Positions 32,701 through 44,600 of a stretch of DNA of 64,000 bases are shown here, piece after piece. A program made the translations under genes and the position numbers. The first letter of the stretch is position 1. Every line of letters begins with the position of its first letter. The notes under the pieces were generated by a model. It was given only the letters and a program-made list of their open reading frames with translations. It was not told the origin of the DNA and did no database searches. The DNA is from Malus domestica. Taxonomy: Eukaryota > Streptophyta > Magnoliopsida > Rosales > Rosaceae. Where the stretch lies: assembly GCF_042453785.1 (NCBI RefSeq), contig NC_091668.1, forward strand, positions 2,248,501 to 2,312,500, written 5' to 3'.

Positions 32701-34087
32701 TGTCAGGAAAACCTTCTGCCTCCTTGTCATTAGGCCCCCAGCGCGTGTTCCATTTGCTCTCTCGCCGTTGCTCATAATTGGATTCCTTGTTACTTGAGTC
32801 AGTCCACCGCTCAGGTGGGGCACGACGTGCTTCTCCAAAGTGCTTTGCAGATGAATTTTCCATCCATCGATCCATCCTGCGAGTGTCACCAACTTCTTTA
32901 TCCCCATCCCTCCAACGATCTTTGCGTCCTGAGGAGTTGGTGTCTCTTTCTTCATCACGCCAGCATTCACGACGACCACCAGCTTCCATATCCATCAAAG
33001 ATGGCCTGAAAACATCCTTCTTCTGGGTATCACGAATTTCATCACCATTACCTGATGATTTCGTGGTATCCAAGCGACTGCCAACGGATGGATTTGGGCT
33101 GGGAGGTTTTTCCTGCATTTATTTTTAAGAAATAAATAACAGAGAAACTCCGAAGCAATATTCCGATCTTATTTTGATAACTAAGATAGAAGTGCATACT
33201 AATTGGAATAAATGTAACAAAATTTTCTTCTGAAACCAAGCAGCAATTGAGGTAAGCAGATTAATATACAATTATGAAAGAGACGATAACACACCCCAGT
33301 TAACATTCCTGTCTTACTCTCCCCCGGCTTAGGTAGAAGCCACTGCGGTGAAAGGGGAATAAGATTCTCAGAACCTTGTCCACCTGTGTACACCAGAAAT
33401 AAACACAATTTAGAATTATATGAGAATTACCAAACAAATCCAACTAGAATTACAGTTATTTGGTGAAGCACAATTATTCCAAAGAAAAGGGAAGAAAAAA
33501 AACCGAAACATGATTGAATGAAGAAACATTATAACATTACTTATCGAAATCAATCAAAATATGAATTGAGAAAGGCTTGTCAAAACTGGAAATTTGATAA
33601 AGTTTATGATTCAAATTACTACTACAACCGGCAACCATGGGAAATTGTTATGGTGAACCATATTACGATATTCCTGCTGCATCCTCATTGAATTCATAAT
33701 TTATTTGTTCCGACCAATAAACGGGAAAATGTAAAATCGAATTTAAAGGCCCTAAGAAAATTAATTGCATTTACCAATATTAATCAAAACCCTAGGAACA
33801 AAATATTTATCAAAACCCTAACTACGAAATATTTATCAAAACCCTAAACTCGGCTACGAAAAACATCAACGCCAATACGAACAGCAACGAAAACGATAAA
33901 TGTGCGAGCTATTTATCAGAACCGACGCATAAATCTACGGTTTTTTTGTCGAAAATCGGAGGGTGGAGGCGAAATGCGAAAAATCAAGACGGCAAAGGAG
34001 GCCGAGGGAGGAAATACCTTTGGAGATCTGGGGCGGAGTGGTGACGGAGAGATGGCGGCGAGAGGCTGAGCTGGAGAGGTCGGCCAT
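26702..34087 (-). CDS. EXA1: EXA1-like GYF domain protein (eIF4E-binding translational regulator)
   Basis: Ten exons join in frame: 34087-34018, 33383-33295, 33112-32195, 32114-32003, 31909-31718, 31418-30651, 30511-27883, 27676-27489, 27407-27348 and 27075-26702, giving 1799 residues (Arabidopsis EXA1 is about 1700). Exon 3 has Arg/Asp/Trp-rich repeats (RDWRDGDKE type) and the eIF4E-binding consensus YxxxxLL as YSRTKLL near residue 310. The GYF domain is at about 580-635 ([20 protein letters not shown], then [15 protein letters not shown]). A Gln-rich tract with [13 protein letters not shown] follows in exon 7, and the C-terminus has the conserved [12 protein letters not shown] module. GYF domains bind proline-rich partners; EXA1/GIGYF proteins repress translation of selected mRNAs, restrain immune receptor levels and support potexvirus infection. 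Close paralogues (PSIG1) exist, so the exact orthology is not proven. Confidence 0.88.
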
Positions 34088-34512
34088 GGATGATCAGTTG
34101 AAGTTGCAGAGAGCGAGCAAGCCAAAGAAACCCTTTTGCGTTTTGATAGTGAGGTAAGATTAGGGAGAATGCGAAGGGTGGGAAATAAGGGCAGCAAAAA
34201 AAGAAGGGAGATAAATGTGAGAGGGGTAGATTCGGGATTTTGACCAAGCGGCTCACGTTAGCAAAGCATTGATTTGTTGTCTCACACATCAGCCTATACT
34301 TTAACACTGTTGAAAGAATGCATCATTGCTTTTTACTCAAACACTTCTAACTTTTACTAAATTTGAATAATGGTTTTTTAATTAAAAATTCGTGATCATT
34401 AACCCTTTACTCATCAAAATGTACATTTATGGTATTTTTTTGTCAAATTCATTAGAACTTCCTTAAAAAATAAGTCACATGCCACGAATGTGAAGCTGAA
34501 TAGAGGACCAAA

Positions 34513-34905
34513 TATTGAAAACCAAATGAAAAAAACTATTGCAATGATCCCTTAATTTTAACCTAATTAGAGAAATGACCCTATACTTTAACTCAGTTTG
34601 AGCAATAATTCTTCAACTTTAACTTAATTGTAGTAATGGTCTTTCCACTATGACTCATTTTGACGGGTGTTCTAACTGAGTTGACGAAAACAACGATAGA
34701 TGCACGTTTTGATGAATTAAATGACCAATGGTGATGGATTTTATTTGATGGACCATTGCTCCAATTTGATTAAAGTTGATGGACTATTGCCACAATTTTC
34801 TCCAAATATTATTCACCCGCATCGAGTAAATTAGAGTTTAAATCTTCTGTATTTATTTGTGTGTGTTATTTGTGACCTCTATTATTAATTGACATTTATT
34901 ACGGG
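34513..34905. repeat. Dispersed non-coding repeat, copy 1
   Basis: The block from ATTGAAAACCAAATGAAAAA to CTATTATTAATTGACAT is repeated almost whole at 55843-56215 and partly at 25905-26175. It contains inverted halves (CCCTTAATTTTAACCTAATT.. against ..GATTAAAGTTGATGGACTATTG), so it is probably a MITE. Confidence 0.65.
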
Positions 34906-34937
34906 AGCTGTTATTGGCATTACCAAAATCTCAATTC

Positions 34938-35701
34938 ATACTCCTATATTTTTTACTTAACTATTTTAATTCTTTTAATGTGATTTCCGATTTTGCCCTT
35001 ATATTGTTTTTAACGTGCACAAAATTTTGAAAACCTCATTAAGTATAATTTTGATGACTTAAATAAATTGGTGGGAATGCTTAGATTTTGAGCATGTTTT
35101 TCTTTTCTTTAAAGCCTCACTAATCTTTCATTTGAAATTGATTTTGCTTACGAAAACAAAAATTGGAGGGATTTCTGGTAGATTTTGCTTAAGAAAGCAC
35201 CATCGTTCATCATCCGTTCATCCAAGATCAAGCCCCAACGGCCCCTTTGGATCAACAACGTCGACAAATCCACACATCCAACCGTTCTTCAAGATTAAGC
35301 CCAAAAGCCCTTGAAGATCCGTTCATCACTGTTCTTCAAGATCAAGCCCAAAAGCCCTTGAAGACCCGTTCATCACCGTTATTCAAGATCAAGCCTTAAA
35401 CGGCCCTTGAAGAAACACTCATCTTTAACATCAAGTCCCAACGGCTCCTTGAAGATCCGCTCAAATCCACCTTCAAAGATCAAGCCCACGGCCCCTTGAA
35501 GAAACTTCCAACAGTTCATCCAAAATCAAGCCTCGACGGCCCTTGGATCAACGAAACATCCACAAATCAACATCTTACGGAGATCGAATCAGATGATCAA
35601 AATAGAGAGAGATTGTAACCCAAAATCATCAAAATACAAAAATTTGTTTGTGCACGTTGTTCTTGTCTCTTTCGTTTCAGGAATTTTCCGCGTTCACATA
35701 G

Positions 35702-35746
<45 letters not shown>

Positions 35747-36237
35747 CATAATGGTTGTGTTAGCCACATAAGCCTGAAGCATGTTTCCATAATCCATTTT
35801 CATGATAATCACACTCTAATTCTTATGTAGGCCTTAGAGTCTTTTGCATACAAGGTCTACTGGAAAACCTCAAAGTAAATGATAAATTTTTAGTTGTGAT
35901 GGGAATATGGGTGGTACACCACGTGTTTTTATGTAAGTGGTGGGAAATTTTATTTTTTAAGTTATTAACTTTGTAACACACATATCCCACCATTTATATA
36001 GGGATACATGGTGTACTACTCTGTGCGACGATCACATTGAAAAATCTATCCAAAGTAAACAATTGTAAAGCCGACTTGCTTCTATAGCACAAAAGGTCTT
36101 TACAACTCCCTATAAATATTTATGTCATCATACTTAATGAGGTTTTCAAGATTGTAGACTTTAAAAGTAATATAAAGGTAAAATCGAGTAATCACATTAA
36201 AATAATTAAAATAGATAAATTAAAAATATAAAAGGAG
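34938..36237. mobile_element. Inverted-repeat element with a CAAGATCAAGCCC repeat interior
   Basis: The left arm 34938-35060 (ACTCCTATATTTTTTACTTA, then TTAATGTGATTTCCGATTTT and GAAAACCTCATTAAGTATAA) is the reverse complement, with divergence, of the right arm at about 36120-36237. Arms of over 100 bp with a non-coding interior suggest a non-autonomous DNA transposon. The interior at 35200-35560 carries seven degenerate copies of a roughly 35-40 bp unit around TCAAGATCAAGCCC and CCCTTGAAGA, text also seen in LTRs of Rosaceae, so an LTR relic may be embedded. A (TA)n(TG)n microsatellite is at 35700-35745. Confidence 0.5.
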
Positions 36238-36322
36238 TCATCAAAATACAAAAATTTGTTTGTGCACGTTGTTCTTGTCTCTTTCGTTTCAGGAATTTTC
36301 CGTGTTCACATAGATATATATA

Positions 36323-36362
<40 letters not shown>

Positions 36363-38159
36363 CATAATGGTTGTGTTAGCCACATAAGCCTGAAGCATGT
36401 TTCCATAATCCATTTTCATGATAATCACACTCTAATTCTTATGTAGGCCTTAGAGTCTTTTGCATATAAGGTCTACTGGAAAACCTCAAAGTAAATGATA
36501 AATTTTTAGTTGTGATGGGAATATGGGTGGTACACCACGTGTTTTTATGTAAGTGGTGGGAAATTTTATTTTTTAAGTTATTAACTTTGTAACACACATA
36601 TCTCACCATTTATATAGGGATACATGGTGTACTACTCTGTGCGACGGTCACATTGAAAAATCTATCCAAAGTAAACAATTGTAAAGCCGACTTGCTTCTA
36701 TAGCACAAAAGGTCTTTACAACTCCCTATAAATATTTATGTCATCATACTTAATGAGGTTTTCAAGATTGTAGACTTTAAAAGTAATATAAAGGTAAAAT
36801 CGAGTAATCACATTAAAATAATTAAAATAGATAAATTAAAAACATAGAAGGAGTCATCAAAATACAAAAATTTGTTTGTGCATGTTGTTCTTGTCCCTTT
36901 CGTTTCAGGAATTTTCCGTGTTCACATAGATATATATATATATATATATATAGGAATTGCTTAAGGGGAGGGATCCCCATTTTTTCAAAAGAGTAAACTG
37001 TCGATTTGCCCCTTAAACTTTCACCGAACTTTCGATTTCCCCCCTGAACTTTTCGATTGGAAAAGTTCCCCCCTGAACTAATTTTTTTAGCCAATTTGCC
37101 CCCTACCGTTAGTTTTTCAAACATTCCATCCAAATTTCTATTAAGTGAGACCATGTGCACAACATATGAGGGTAGTTAAGTCATTTCACTCTTAAAAATG
37201 ATTAAAAAACTGAAAATTTCCCTCTAATTCATATCCTCAATTTTATTTTTCACTCATTCCTATGTATAAAAAATGACATACGATGTTATTGTCTTCATGG
37301 CATGAACATTCTAGTAATTTTACATTATTAAAAAAAATGATTAAACAAAAATAGATCGAAGAAAAGAAAAAAAAATATATACAAAAACCCCAGCCACCAC
37401 CACTTCCTTTCCGCACCCCCATCACCCACCCCTACGACATCCTCCCCCTACCCTCATCTCCCTCAACCGTAACCCCACTCCCTGATTTGGCCCCACCCTC
37501 TGCTACCCCAATGACCCAACCCTCTTCCTGCATCACAAATCTCTCTCTCTCTCTCTCTTCCCACTTTCTTCGTTCCTTGCATTGTTCGTAGAATAACAAA
37601 TAGAGAGGGGAAGGAGGAGTCTCTGTGTGTGGGAAGGGGGAGGACCGGATATGGTGGTTGATGGGTCTCAGGGGTGGGAGGAGGTGGTAATGGTGGGTAC
37701 AAGGAGATCGGCGGTAGAGGTAAAAAATAGAGGGAATTTTTTTTTTTAAATTTATTTTCAGTTTTTTAATCATTTTTAAGAGTGAAATGACTTAACTACC
37801 CTCATATGTTGTGCACATGGTCTCACTTAACAGAAATTTGGATGGAATGTTTGAAAAACTAACGGTAGGGGGCAAATTGGCTAAAAAAATTAGTTCAGGG
37901 GGGAAATTTTCCAATCGAAAAGTTCAGGGGGGGAAATCGAAAGTTCGGTGAAAGTTTAGGGGGCAAATCGACAGTTTACTCTTTTCAAAAAAATGGGGAC
38001 ACGCTCCCCACCGTTGGATTTGACTTAAATGAAATCCTGTGGTTGAGATTCTATGGCCTGTGTTTTAATCTCAACCACACAATTTCATTAAAGTCAATCT
38101 AACGGTGGGGAGCGTGTCCCCATTTTTTTTGAAAAAATGGGAATCCCTCCCCTTAAGCT

Positions 38160-38248
<89 letters not shown>

Positions 38249-38725
38249 CATAATGGTTGTGTTAGCCACATAAGCCTGAAGCATGTTTCCATAATGCATT
38301 TTCATGATAATCACACTCTAATTCTTATGTAGGCCTTAAAGTCTTTTGCATATAAGGTCTACTGGAAAACCTCAAAGTAAATGATAAATTTTTAGTTGTG
38401 ATGGGAACATGGGTGGTACACCACGTGTTTTTATGTAAGTGGTGAAAAATTTTATTTTTTAAGTTATTAACTTTGTAACACACATATCCCACCATTTATA
38501 TAGGGATACATGGTGTACTACTCTGTGCGACGGTCACATTGAAAAATCTATCCAAAGTAAACAATTGTAAAGCCGACTTGCTTCTATAGCACAAAAGGTC
38601 TTTACAACTCCCTATAAATATTTATGTCATCATACTTAATGAGGTTTTCAAGATTGTAGACTTTAAAAGTAATATAAAGGTAAAATCGAGTAATCACATT
38701 AAAATAATTAAAATAGATAAATTAA
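35626..38725. repeat. Three tandem units of about 614 bp
   Basis: Units start with TCATCAAAATACAAAAATTT at 35626, 36238 and 36854. Each contains a (TA)n(TG)n microsatellite, CATAATGGTTGTGTTAGCCA, a CACGTG MITE-like part and the right inverted arm. Periods are 612 and 616 bp. The third unit is split inside its (TA)n run by the foldback element at 36953-38162 and resumes to about 38725. Similarity is very high, so the array is young. Confidence 0.9.
36953..38162. mobile_element. Foldback DNA element with long terminal inverted repeats
   Basis: The arms of about 250 bp (36963-37220 and 37755-38155) are near-perfect reverse complements: TTAAGGGGAGGGATCCC.. against ..GGGAATCCCTCCCCTTAA, and GGGGGCAAATTGGCT against AGCCAATTTGCCCCC. 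The centre is low-complexity and rich in CCACC and (CT)n and has no transposase. The right arm holds a further 130-bp hairpin at 38000-38130 (GGACACGCTCCCCACCGTT and its complement), a nested MITE. The element sits in the (TA)n run of the third tandem unit. Probably Mutator-type and non-autonomous. Confidence 0.75.
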
Positions 38726-38903
38726 GTAGCCTTGACTCTGCCTTTCAAGAACCGATGGACTTGCCCTTGCCTGTTGTAACTAAACTACTTGAACTATTAG
38801 GGCAACTTAACATTTACCAAACAACAAAATGGCATAATGATATTTTTGTTTTTCATTCACATTGGTTTTGTTTTACATATAATAAGTGTGTACTACCTTG
38901 CGG

Positions 38904-39130
38904 AAGAGGATCCTCTTATGAGCTCAGGATGGGGATCCTCTTGATCATGAAATTCGGGCCGTTTAAATTTAATCCAATAGTTGCAATTATTATAACTTTT
39001 AGAGGGACCTCTTGTTTGGAGTCGTTGGATTAAATTTGAACGTCCTGGATTATGTGGTTAGGAGGATCCCCATCTTGAGCTCAGGAGAGGATCCCCATCC
39101 TAAGCTCAGGAGAGGATCCTCTTCCCTACC
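38904..39130. mobile_element. GGATCC foldback MITE
   Basis: The left arm GGAAGAGGATCCTCTTATGA pairs with the right GAGGATCCTCTTCC; the right end has three near-repeats of GAGCTCAGGAGAGGATCC. Inner arms pair via TTAAATTTAATCCAA and TTGGATTAAATTTGA. Same family as 6304-6473. Confidence 0.65.
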
Positions 39131-39544
39131 TTGCAATGCGTGCATGTTAAGAGATGGCATCGACTTGGTTCCAAACCTACTTGCACTTGAATTGTATAAA
39201 AAATAACACTAATCAGATTATAAATAAGTTGGATTCAAAGTAGTGAAGTGATTGTGATTGGAGTCTAAAGCTTGATCCTCAAGCCAAGTAAGATGTCAAA
39301 AAATCTACAGTATCTACTAACTATTAATCTATTGATACTTTTCTTCCCGATTCAATTTCTTGCGTCGCCATTTATGAAATGGTATTGTTAAGAGTTTTCT
39401 TTTTAAAAGCTTTAATTTGGTAAATATTTTTCAAAAGCTTTGTTCCTTATGATTTTAAAAAGAAAAAAAGCTTATTACCAAGATGAAAAAAAAAAATTCC
39501 TTATGACCCATAAATCAATAAATAAACTTGATCAATTTCAGACC

Positions 39545-39770
39545 AAGTTGGGCCGAACTTTTAAGTGAATTAAAACTGATTGGGCTATTGATCTTTCTTT
39601 CCAGACCATTGGGCTGAGGTTTATCCCCATTTTTAAAGATCGGCCCAAAATCCCTAAAGCTGACGTCGGAGGAGGAGGAGGAGAAGAGAGAGCATTTATA
39701 CGAGTCTGCGCACAATAAGTAGCAACAGAAAAATGGCGGGAAAGCTTGGCGCCATTGCGCGGGAAATGCC
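39545..39770 (+). promoter_or_regulatory. dUTPase-1 promoter: site II boxes and two E2F sites
   Basis: Site II elements are at 39549-39554, 39581-39586, 39610-39615 and 39642-39647. Two perfect E2F consensus sites (TTTCCCGC on the minus strand) lie in the leader at 39736-39743 and 39759-39766. A TATA-like CATTTATA is at about 39693. Site II plus E2F is typical of plant genes active in S phase, such as PCNA and nucleotide-pool enzymes. Confidence 0.65.
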
Positions 39771-39885
39771 AGTGTTCGCGACTCTCTCTCTATTTGAACG
39801 AACCCAGTCTTCCCATTGGCGCCCAAAATTCGGTCATTGCCAATTCCCGCCACATCGCCGCCGCTGTCTCTCGCAAGCTCTCAGA

Positions 39886-40615
39886 ATGGCCCAGCAAGAC
39901 GCGCAGAACGGAAGCCACGAAGTCAAAGAGCCGACTCCCAAGATCGCCAGGCTTCACGAAAACGACGACGTTTCTGGAAATGCCGCCCCGTTTTTCCTGG
40001 TGAAGAAGCTCTCCGAAAAGGCGGTTTTGCCCGCGAGAGGCTCGCCTCACTCTGCAGGCTATGATCTCTCGAGGTAAACCTCGAAAACCCCTTATTCACA
40101 CGCTCCATTTTTTTTTTCAGAAAAATCATCGGAATCTGATGTGGGTTTTTCTGGATTTGTTTTGATTTTTGTGCAGCGCGACGGAGACGAAAGTTCCGGC
40201 CAGAGGAAAAGCCCTGGTCCCAACCGATCTGAGCATTGCGGTCCCTGAAGGAACCTATGCACGAATTGGTAAAAACCTTAACCCCCATACTTCCTGTTCA
40301 ATTTCGATAAATTTTGGTTCTTTGTATACTGAACTGATGTGCGTTTTCTGTATTTTCTGTTGGTGTGCAGCGCCACGATCGGGTCTGACATGGAAGCACT
40401 CGATCGATGTCGGAGCTGGTGTCATCGATGCTGATTACAGGGGTCCGGTTGGGGTTGTGCTGTTCAACTTTTCCAATGTTGATTTTGAGATCAAGGAGGG
40501 TGATAGGATTGCTCAGCTGATCATTGAGAAGATCATCACCCCTGATGTTGTGGAGGTTGAGGATTTGGATTCCACTGCCAGAGGTGCTGGAGGGTTCGGG
40601 TCTACCGGTGTTTAG
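39886..40615 (+). CDS. DUT1: dUTPase (deoxyuridine triphosphatase), copy 1, intact
   Basis: Exons 39886-40073, 40177-40268 and 40371-40615 encode 174 residues, the usual trimeric dUTPase length. All five motifs are present: AGYDLS (1), PRSG (2), GVIDADYRG (3), GDRIAQLI (4) and [12 protein letters not shown] (5). The enzyme splits dUTP to dUMP and pyrophosphate, keeping uracil out of DNA and feeding dTMP synthesis. The frame is open upstream to an ATG at 39733, which would add 51 residues with a possible targeting peptide, but the same leader is out of frame in copy 3. I therefore take the MAQQDAQ start as the conserved one. This is the only undamaged dUTPase among three copies. Confidence 0.92.
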
Positions 40616-40809
40616 ACCGCCCTGCCAGTGTTTAGGCTTCGCTGTGTTTTGTGATCGGGGACTTGGGGAACAATGTAGTTGGGTAGTTTAATGTAGTTGG
40701 GTAGTTTTGTTTCAGTCGTAGGTGGCCGGTCTACTCTCTTGTTATGCAAATATATTCGGTGAATGAATGAGTTTATTTTGTACATCCATGGCTTCTTTAA
40801 TTTACTTCA

Positions 40810-41112
40810 ATTTGAAGAACAAACACGAACGGGGAATGAAAATATAATGATTCAATAAGCGATTCAATGACTGAAAAATTGAAAAGATATATTATATGCT
40901 CAATGTATCAGAAAATTGCAACCAAAACTGGAACCAAGTAGCTAGAATCCGGGCTAATTGCAGTTGATATACATAAGGTTAAAATTTTATTTGTTCAACT
41001 TACTTTAAAGTAGAACTTTTCCGGCAGAAGGCAACATATGCTAACACACAGGTAGTCAAACCAGATGATGACCCGATCACATTACAGAAGGTAGAAAATG
41101 GAACAAATCACT
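40810..41112 (-). pseudogene. Remnant of PGIC copy 1
   Basis: Pieces match the DNA downstream of and inside the PGIC 3' end in units 2 and 3: the GATTCAATAAGCGATTCA block, the AAAATTGCAACCAAAACTGG block and AACTTTTCCGGCAGAAGGCA, then a jump to intron text ATATGCTAACACACA..GAAAATGGAACAAATCAC. All the exons between are deleted. It joins directly to the promoter of dUTPase-2 at 41113, marking the unit 1/unit 2 junction. Confidence 0.75.
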
Positions 41113-41212
41113 AAAGCTGACGTCGGAGGAGGAGGGGGAGGAGGCGGCTGGAGAGAGCATTTATACGAGTCTGCGCACAATACGTAGCAACAGAAAAATG
41201 GCGGGTAAACTT
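41113..41212 (+). promoter_or_regulatory. Severed promoter and leader of dUTPase-2
   Basis: TAAAGCTGACGTCGGAGGAG through CGCACAATACGTAGCAACAG and ATGGCGGGTAAACTT repeats the dUTPase-1 leader (39656-39745). The rest of the gene resumes only at 47785, because a nested insertion of 6.6 kb lies between. The E2F site here reads GCGGGTAA, so the consensus is lost. Confidence 0.8.
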
Positions 41213-41234
41213 TGTTGAGAATACATCCTCACAG

Positions 41235-41695
41235 TGTAAGATTTTATAGGGTGAGTGTAATCAAACCTTAGTGTATTTATATATATGCCGACATCAAGAT
41301 AAGAGATTATATGGCCATATGGATAAATGGAGGGAAAAACATTAAGTTATAATGTTTGAATTAGAGTTGGTTAACAACTCTAAGTAACTGGCAATAACCG
41401 AAACCCTAATGGGGGTAGCAGTTATTGTTTTTTTTCATGTAAATAAAAGAGAGGTTCTTGGTCTCTTTTCTCGGTGTGATTCCAAAAAGAAAACCAGTCC
41501 CATTGAAGGTTGTATTGTATCAAACACCAGAGAAGAGAAGGCTAAACCTAATATCCATGCATGATGTCTTCGACAGCAAGTATGTTTTCTTTATTCGATT
41601 TAAGGTTTACTGGGGTTGTATATTACTCTATGTTGGTTGTAGTTCAATGGCTTAACTGATTATGTCTTGGCTGTGAAGTATAAGATAAGTTAACA
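41235..41695 (+). repeat. 5' LTR of the Copia element
   Basis: 461 bp, TGTAAG...TTAACA, near-identical to 46977-47437. It contains a TATA-like TATTTATATATA. Confidence 0.93.
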
Positions 41696-44600
41696 TGTGG
41701 TATCAGAGCCAACAGTTAAAGCGTTGAACTCGTTTTGTCTTATGCAAATTGATTCTAGTTTCCGCTGTTATTGCTTATCATATGTTATGAGATCTTGCAA
41801 CTGCATCGTTATACTCTGTAACTATGCATGAGAATAAAGTTAGTTGATCTGATGAATAGATCAACATTATGAATAATCTTAAAATTGATGAAGACTACTT
41901 GCTGGTTTGAAATACTTATCACTGCTTAAATACATCATCAAAATGATATATTTATACTCATGAATTTAAGGTTTCATTTTCTGCAAAAGAGATGATTTAC
42001 AAGCATTTAACAAGTAGAGTTAAATTCCAAAGAATTGATCTGCTGGGTTTGCTATGAATCAATGTATAATCTCTATAAAAAGGTTGTAGTTTTGTAAAAG
42101 TTCATGCCTAAAGGTGTGCAGTTTACATAAGTTACTGTATTTTTTTGTTCAAGATTATACAAGAATTGATATTCACATACTTAATGTATTATATGGACAG
42201 TTTCTTGCCCAAAGGTGTGACTGGTTCCATAGATTAAGTGTGATAAGATCGTTAAGTTATTGATTTTTGTCACAAGTGCAAGTGAATTAATCAGTTCGTA
42301 ATGAATACACATTATGCAGATTTCAATATGTTGAATCTTATCAACATTGAGAAACTGAATGGCAACAATTTTAAGACTTGGAAGCAGCAAATTGAAATGC
42401 ACCTGGGAATGTTGGAATTTGACGTTGCTTTCAAGCTACCTCAACCAAGTGCACATGCTGATAATAGCACAACAGTTCAAAGGGACCTGTTTGCCAAGTG
42501 GGAGAGGGCAAATCAAATGTCACTCTTGATTATGCAGAATGCAATGGAAGAACATGTGAGAGGAGGCATTCCTGCATGTGACTTGGCCAAGGCTTATATG
42601 GATAAGGTAGAAGAAAAATTTAAGAGATCTGATAAGGTAGAAACTGGTTCATACCTCTCAGCATTTATCAATGCCAAGCATGATGACGTTGGTAGTATTC
42701 GGGAGCATCTTTTCAAACTGGTGAACATTTCCAACAAGCTAAATGCACTGGACATTGGCATCACTGACCAATTTCTGGTGCACATGGCACTGCACTCGCT
42801 TTCAAGTGACTATGAGCAAATCAAAGTCAATTATAACACTCAAAAAAAGACCTGGAGCATTAATGAACTCATTGCAATATGTTGTCAAGAGGAGGAGAGG
42901 ATGAAGAGAACTAAGATTGAGACTATTAATGTTGTTCAAGTTGAGAAAGGCCAGGGAAAAGCAATCATTCCTTACAAGAACAACAACTACAAGGGATCAA
43001 AGCCACATAATGCAGGTTCTCACTTTCCCTCAAAGAAAAATGCAAAACACTCAATTGTATTTGCTAAAAATAATGTTGCTTCCACGAGCATTGGTCTCAG
43101 ACCAAATGCAATCCATCTTAAGAAATGTTATTATTGTCAATCCACTGAACACTTGAGGAAAAATTGTCCAGGTTTTAAAGGTTGGCTCATTAAAAAAGGT
43201 ATGAAAACCATTGATGTTTTTGTCACAGTTGAATCGAATATGATTTTTATACCTTAAAATTCTTGGTGGTTTGACACTGGCTGTTCTACACATATAACAA
43301 ACTCTTTGCAGGGATTTCAAAGCCTGAATGAGACAAATAAGGAAATCTACAATGTCTATGTTGGAAATGGAAATAAAGTGACTGTTGAATCAGTTGGTAA
43401 AGTAAAGTTGAGATTGTCATCTGGCTATGTATTAGTTTTAAACAATGTTCTTTATGTACCTTATATGAGAAGGAATCTGTTTTCTGTAACACATTTTGTA
43501 AGAGATGGTTTTTCGTATGTTGGTAATGAAACTCAAATTAGTTTTTATTTAAATAACCAGTTTGACAATCTCCTTGGATATGCATTTCTTAATGATGATC
43601 TTTGGCAAATTGAGTGTACTTACTTTCAGGATTGTCTTAATGTTGATCATTCTGCATTTAAAAGGCTGCTCACTAATGAAACATCTTCTATGCTTTGGCA
43701 TCGAAGACTTGGGCACATATCAAAACAGTGAATGATGAGACTAGTGAATGATGGTGCATTGCCAGAGATTAATCCAAATGAACTTGGGACTTGCATAGAC
43801 TGTTTTAAAGGGAAGACAACTAATTTAACAAACAAATCGAAAGCTACAAGAAGCAATGATCTCTTGGAGATAATACACACAGATGTGTGTGGACCATTTC
43901 CAACAAAGACTATATGTGGCAATTCCTATTTTGTACTCTTCATAGATGATTTTTCAAGATATACTTACCTGTTTTTTATTTCAGAAAAGTCACAAGTACT
44001 TAATTGTTTTAAAATTTTCAAACTTGAGGTTGAAAAACAACTAAACAAACAAATTAAGATTGTGAGATCCGATCATGGGGGAGAATATTTTGGTAGATAC
44101 ACTAAAGTAGGACAACAAAAGGGTCATTTCGCATTGTTTTGGCAGCAAGAAGTGATTGTTGGTCAGTACACTACTCTTGGGACTCCTTCCCAAAATGGAG
44201 TGGCTGAAAGACGGAATAGAACCTTGAAAGAGATGGTCAGGAGCATGTTATCTCATTCACAGCTACCAGAATTCCTTTGGGGTGAAGCTATCAAAACTGC
44301 AAACTACATACTTAATCGAGTCCCGACCAAGGCAGTCAAGTCTACTCATTTCGAAATTTGGACAGGTAGGAGACCAAGTTTTAACCATTTTCACAGTTGG
44401 GGTTGCAGATGTGAGGCGAGATTATATAATCCTAATGAAAAGAAACTGGATTTAAAGATTACCAGTTGTTTTTTTGTGGATATGCTGAGAAATCGAAAGG
44501 TTACAGGTTTTATTGTCCAGGTTCTTATACTAGATTGGTTGAAAGCAACAATGCTAAGTTCATTGAAGATTTTGGAGCACCACATTCCCATTCCAGAAAT

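Noticed and set aside
35200-35560. CRISPR-like spacing of CAAGATCAAGCCC repeats
   Set aside because: Repeats are degenerate with no unique spacers of constant length, and the DNA is nuclear plant DNA; it is transposon or LTR text.
37432-37773. A 113-codon frame with Pro/Ser-rich text
   Set aside because: It lies in the CT-rich centre of the foldback element and is low complexity; no domain or codon signal.
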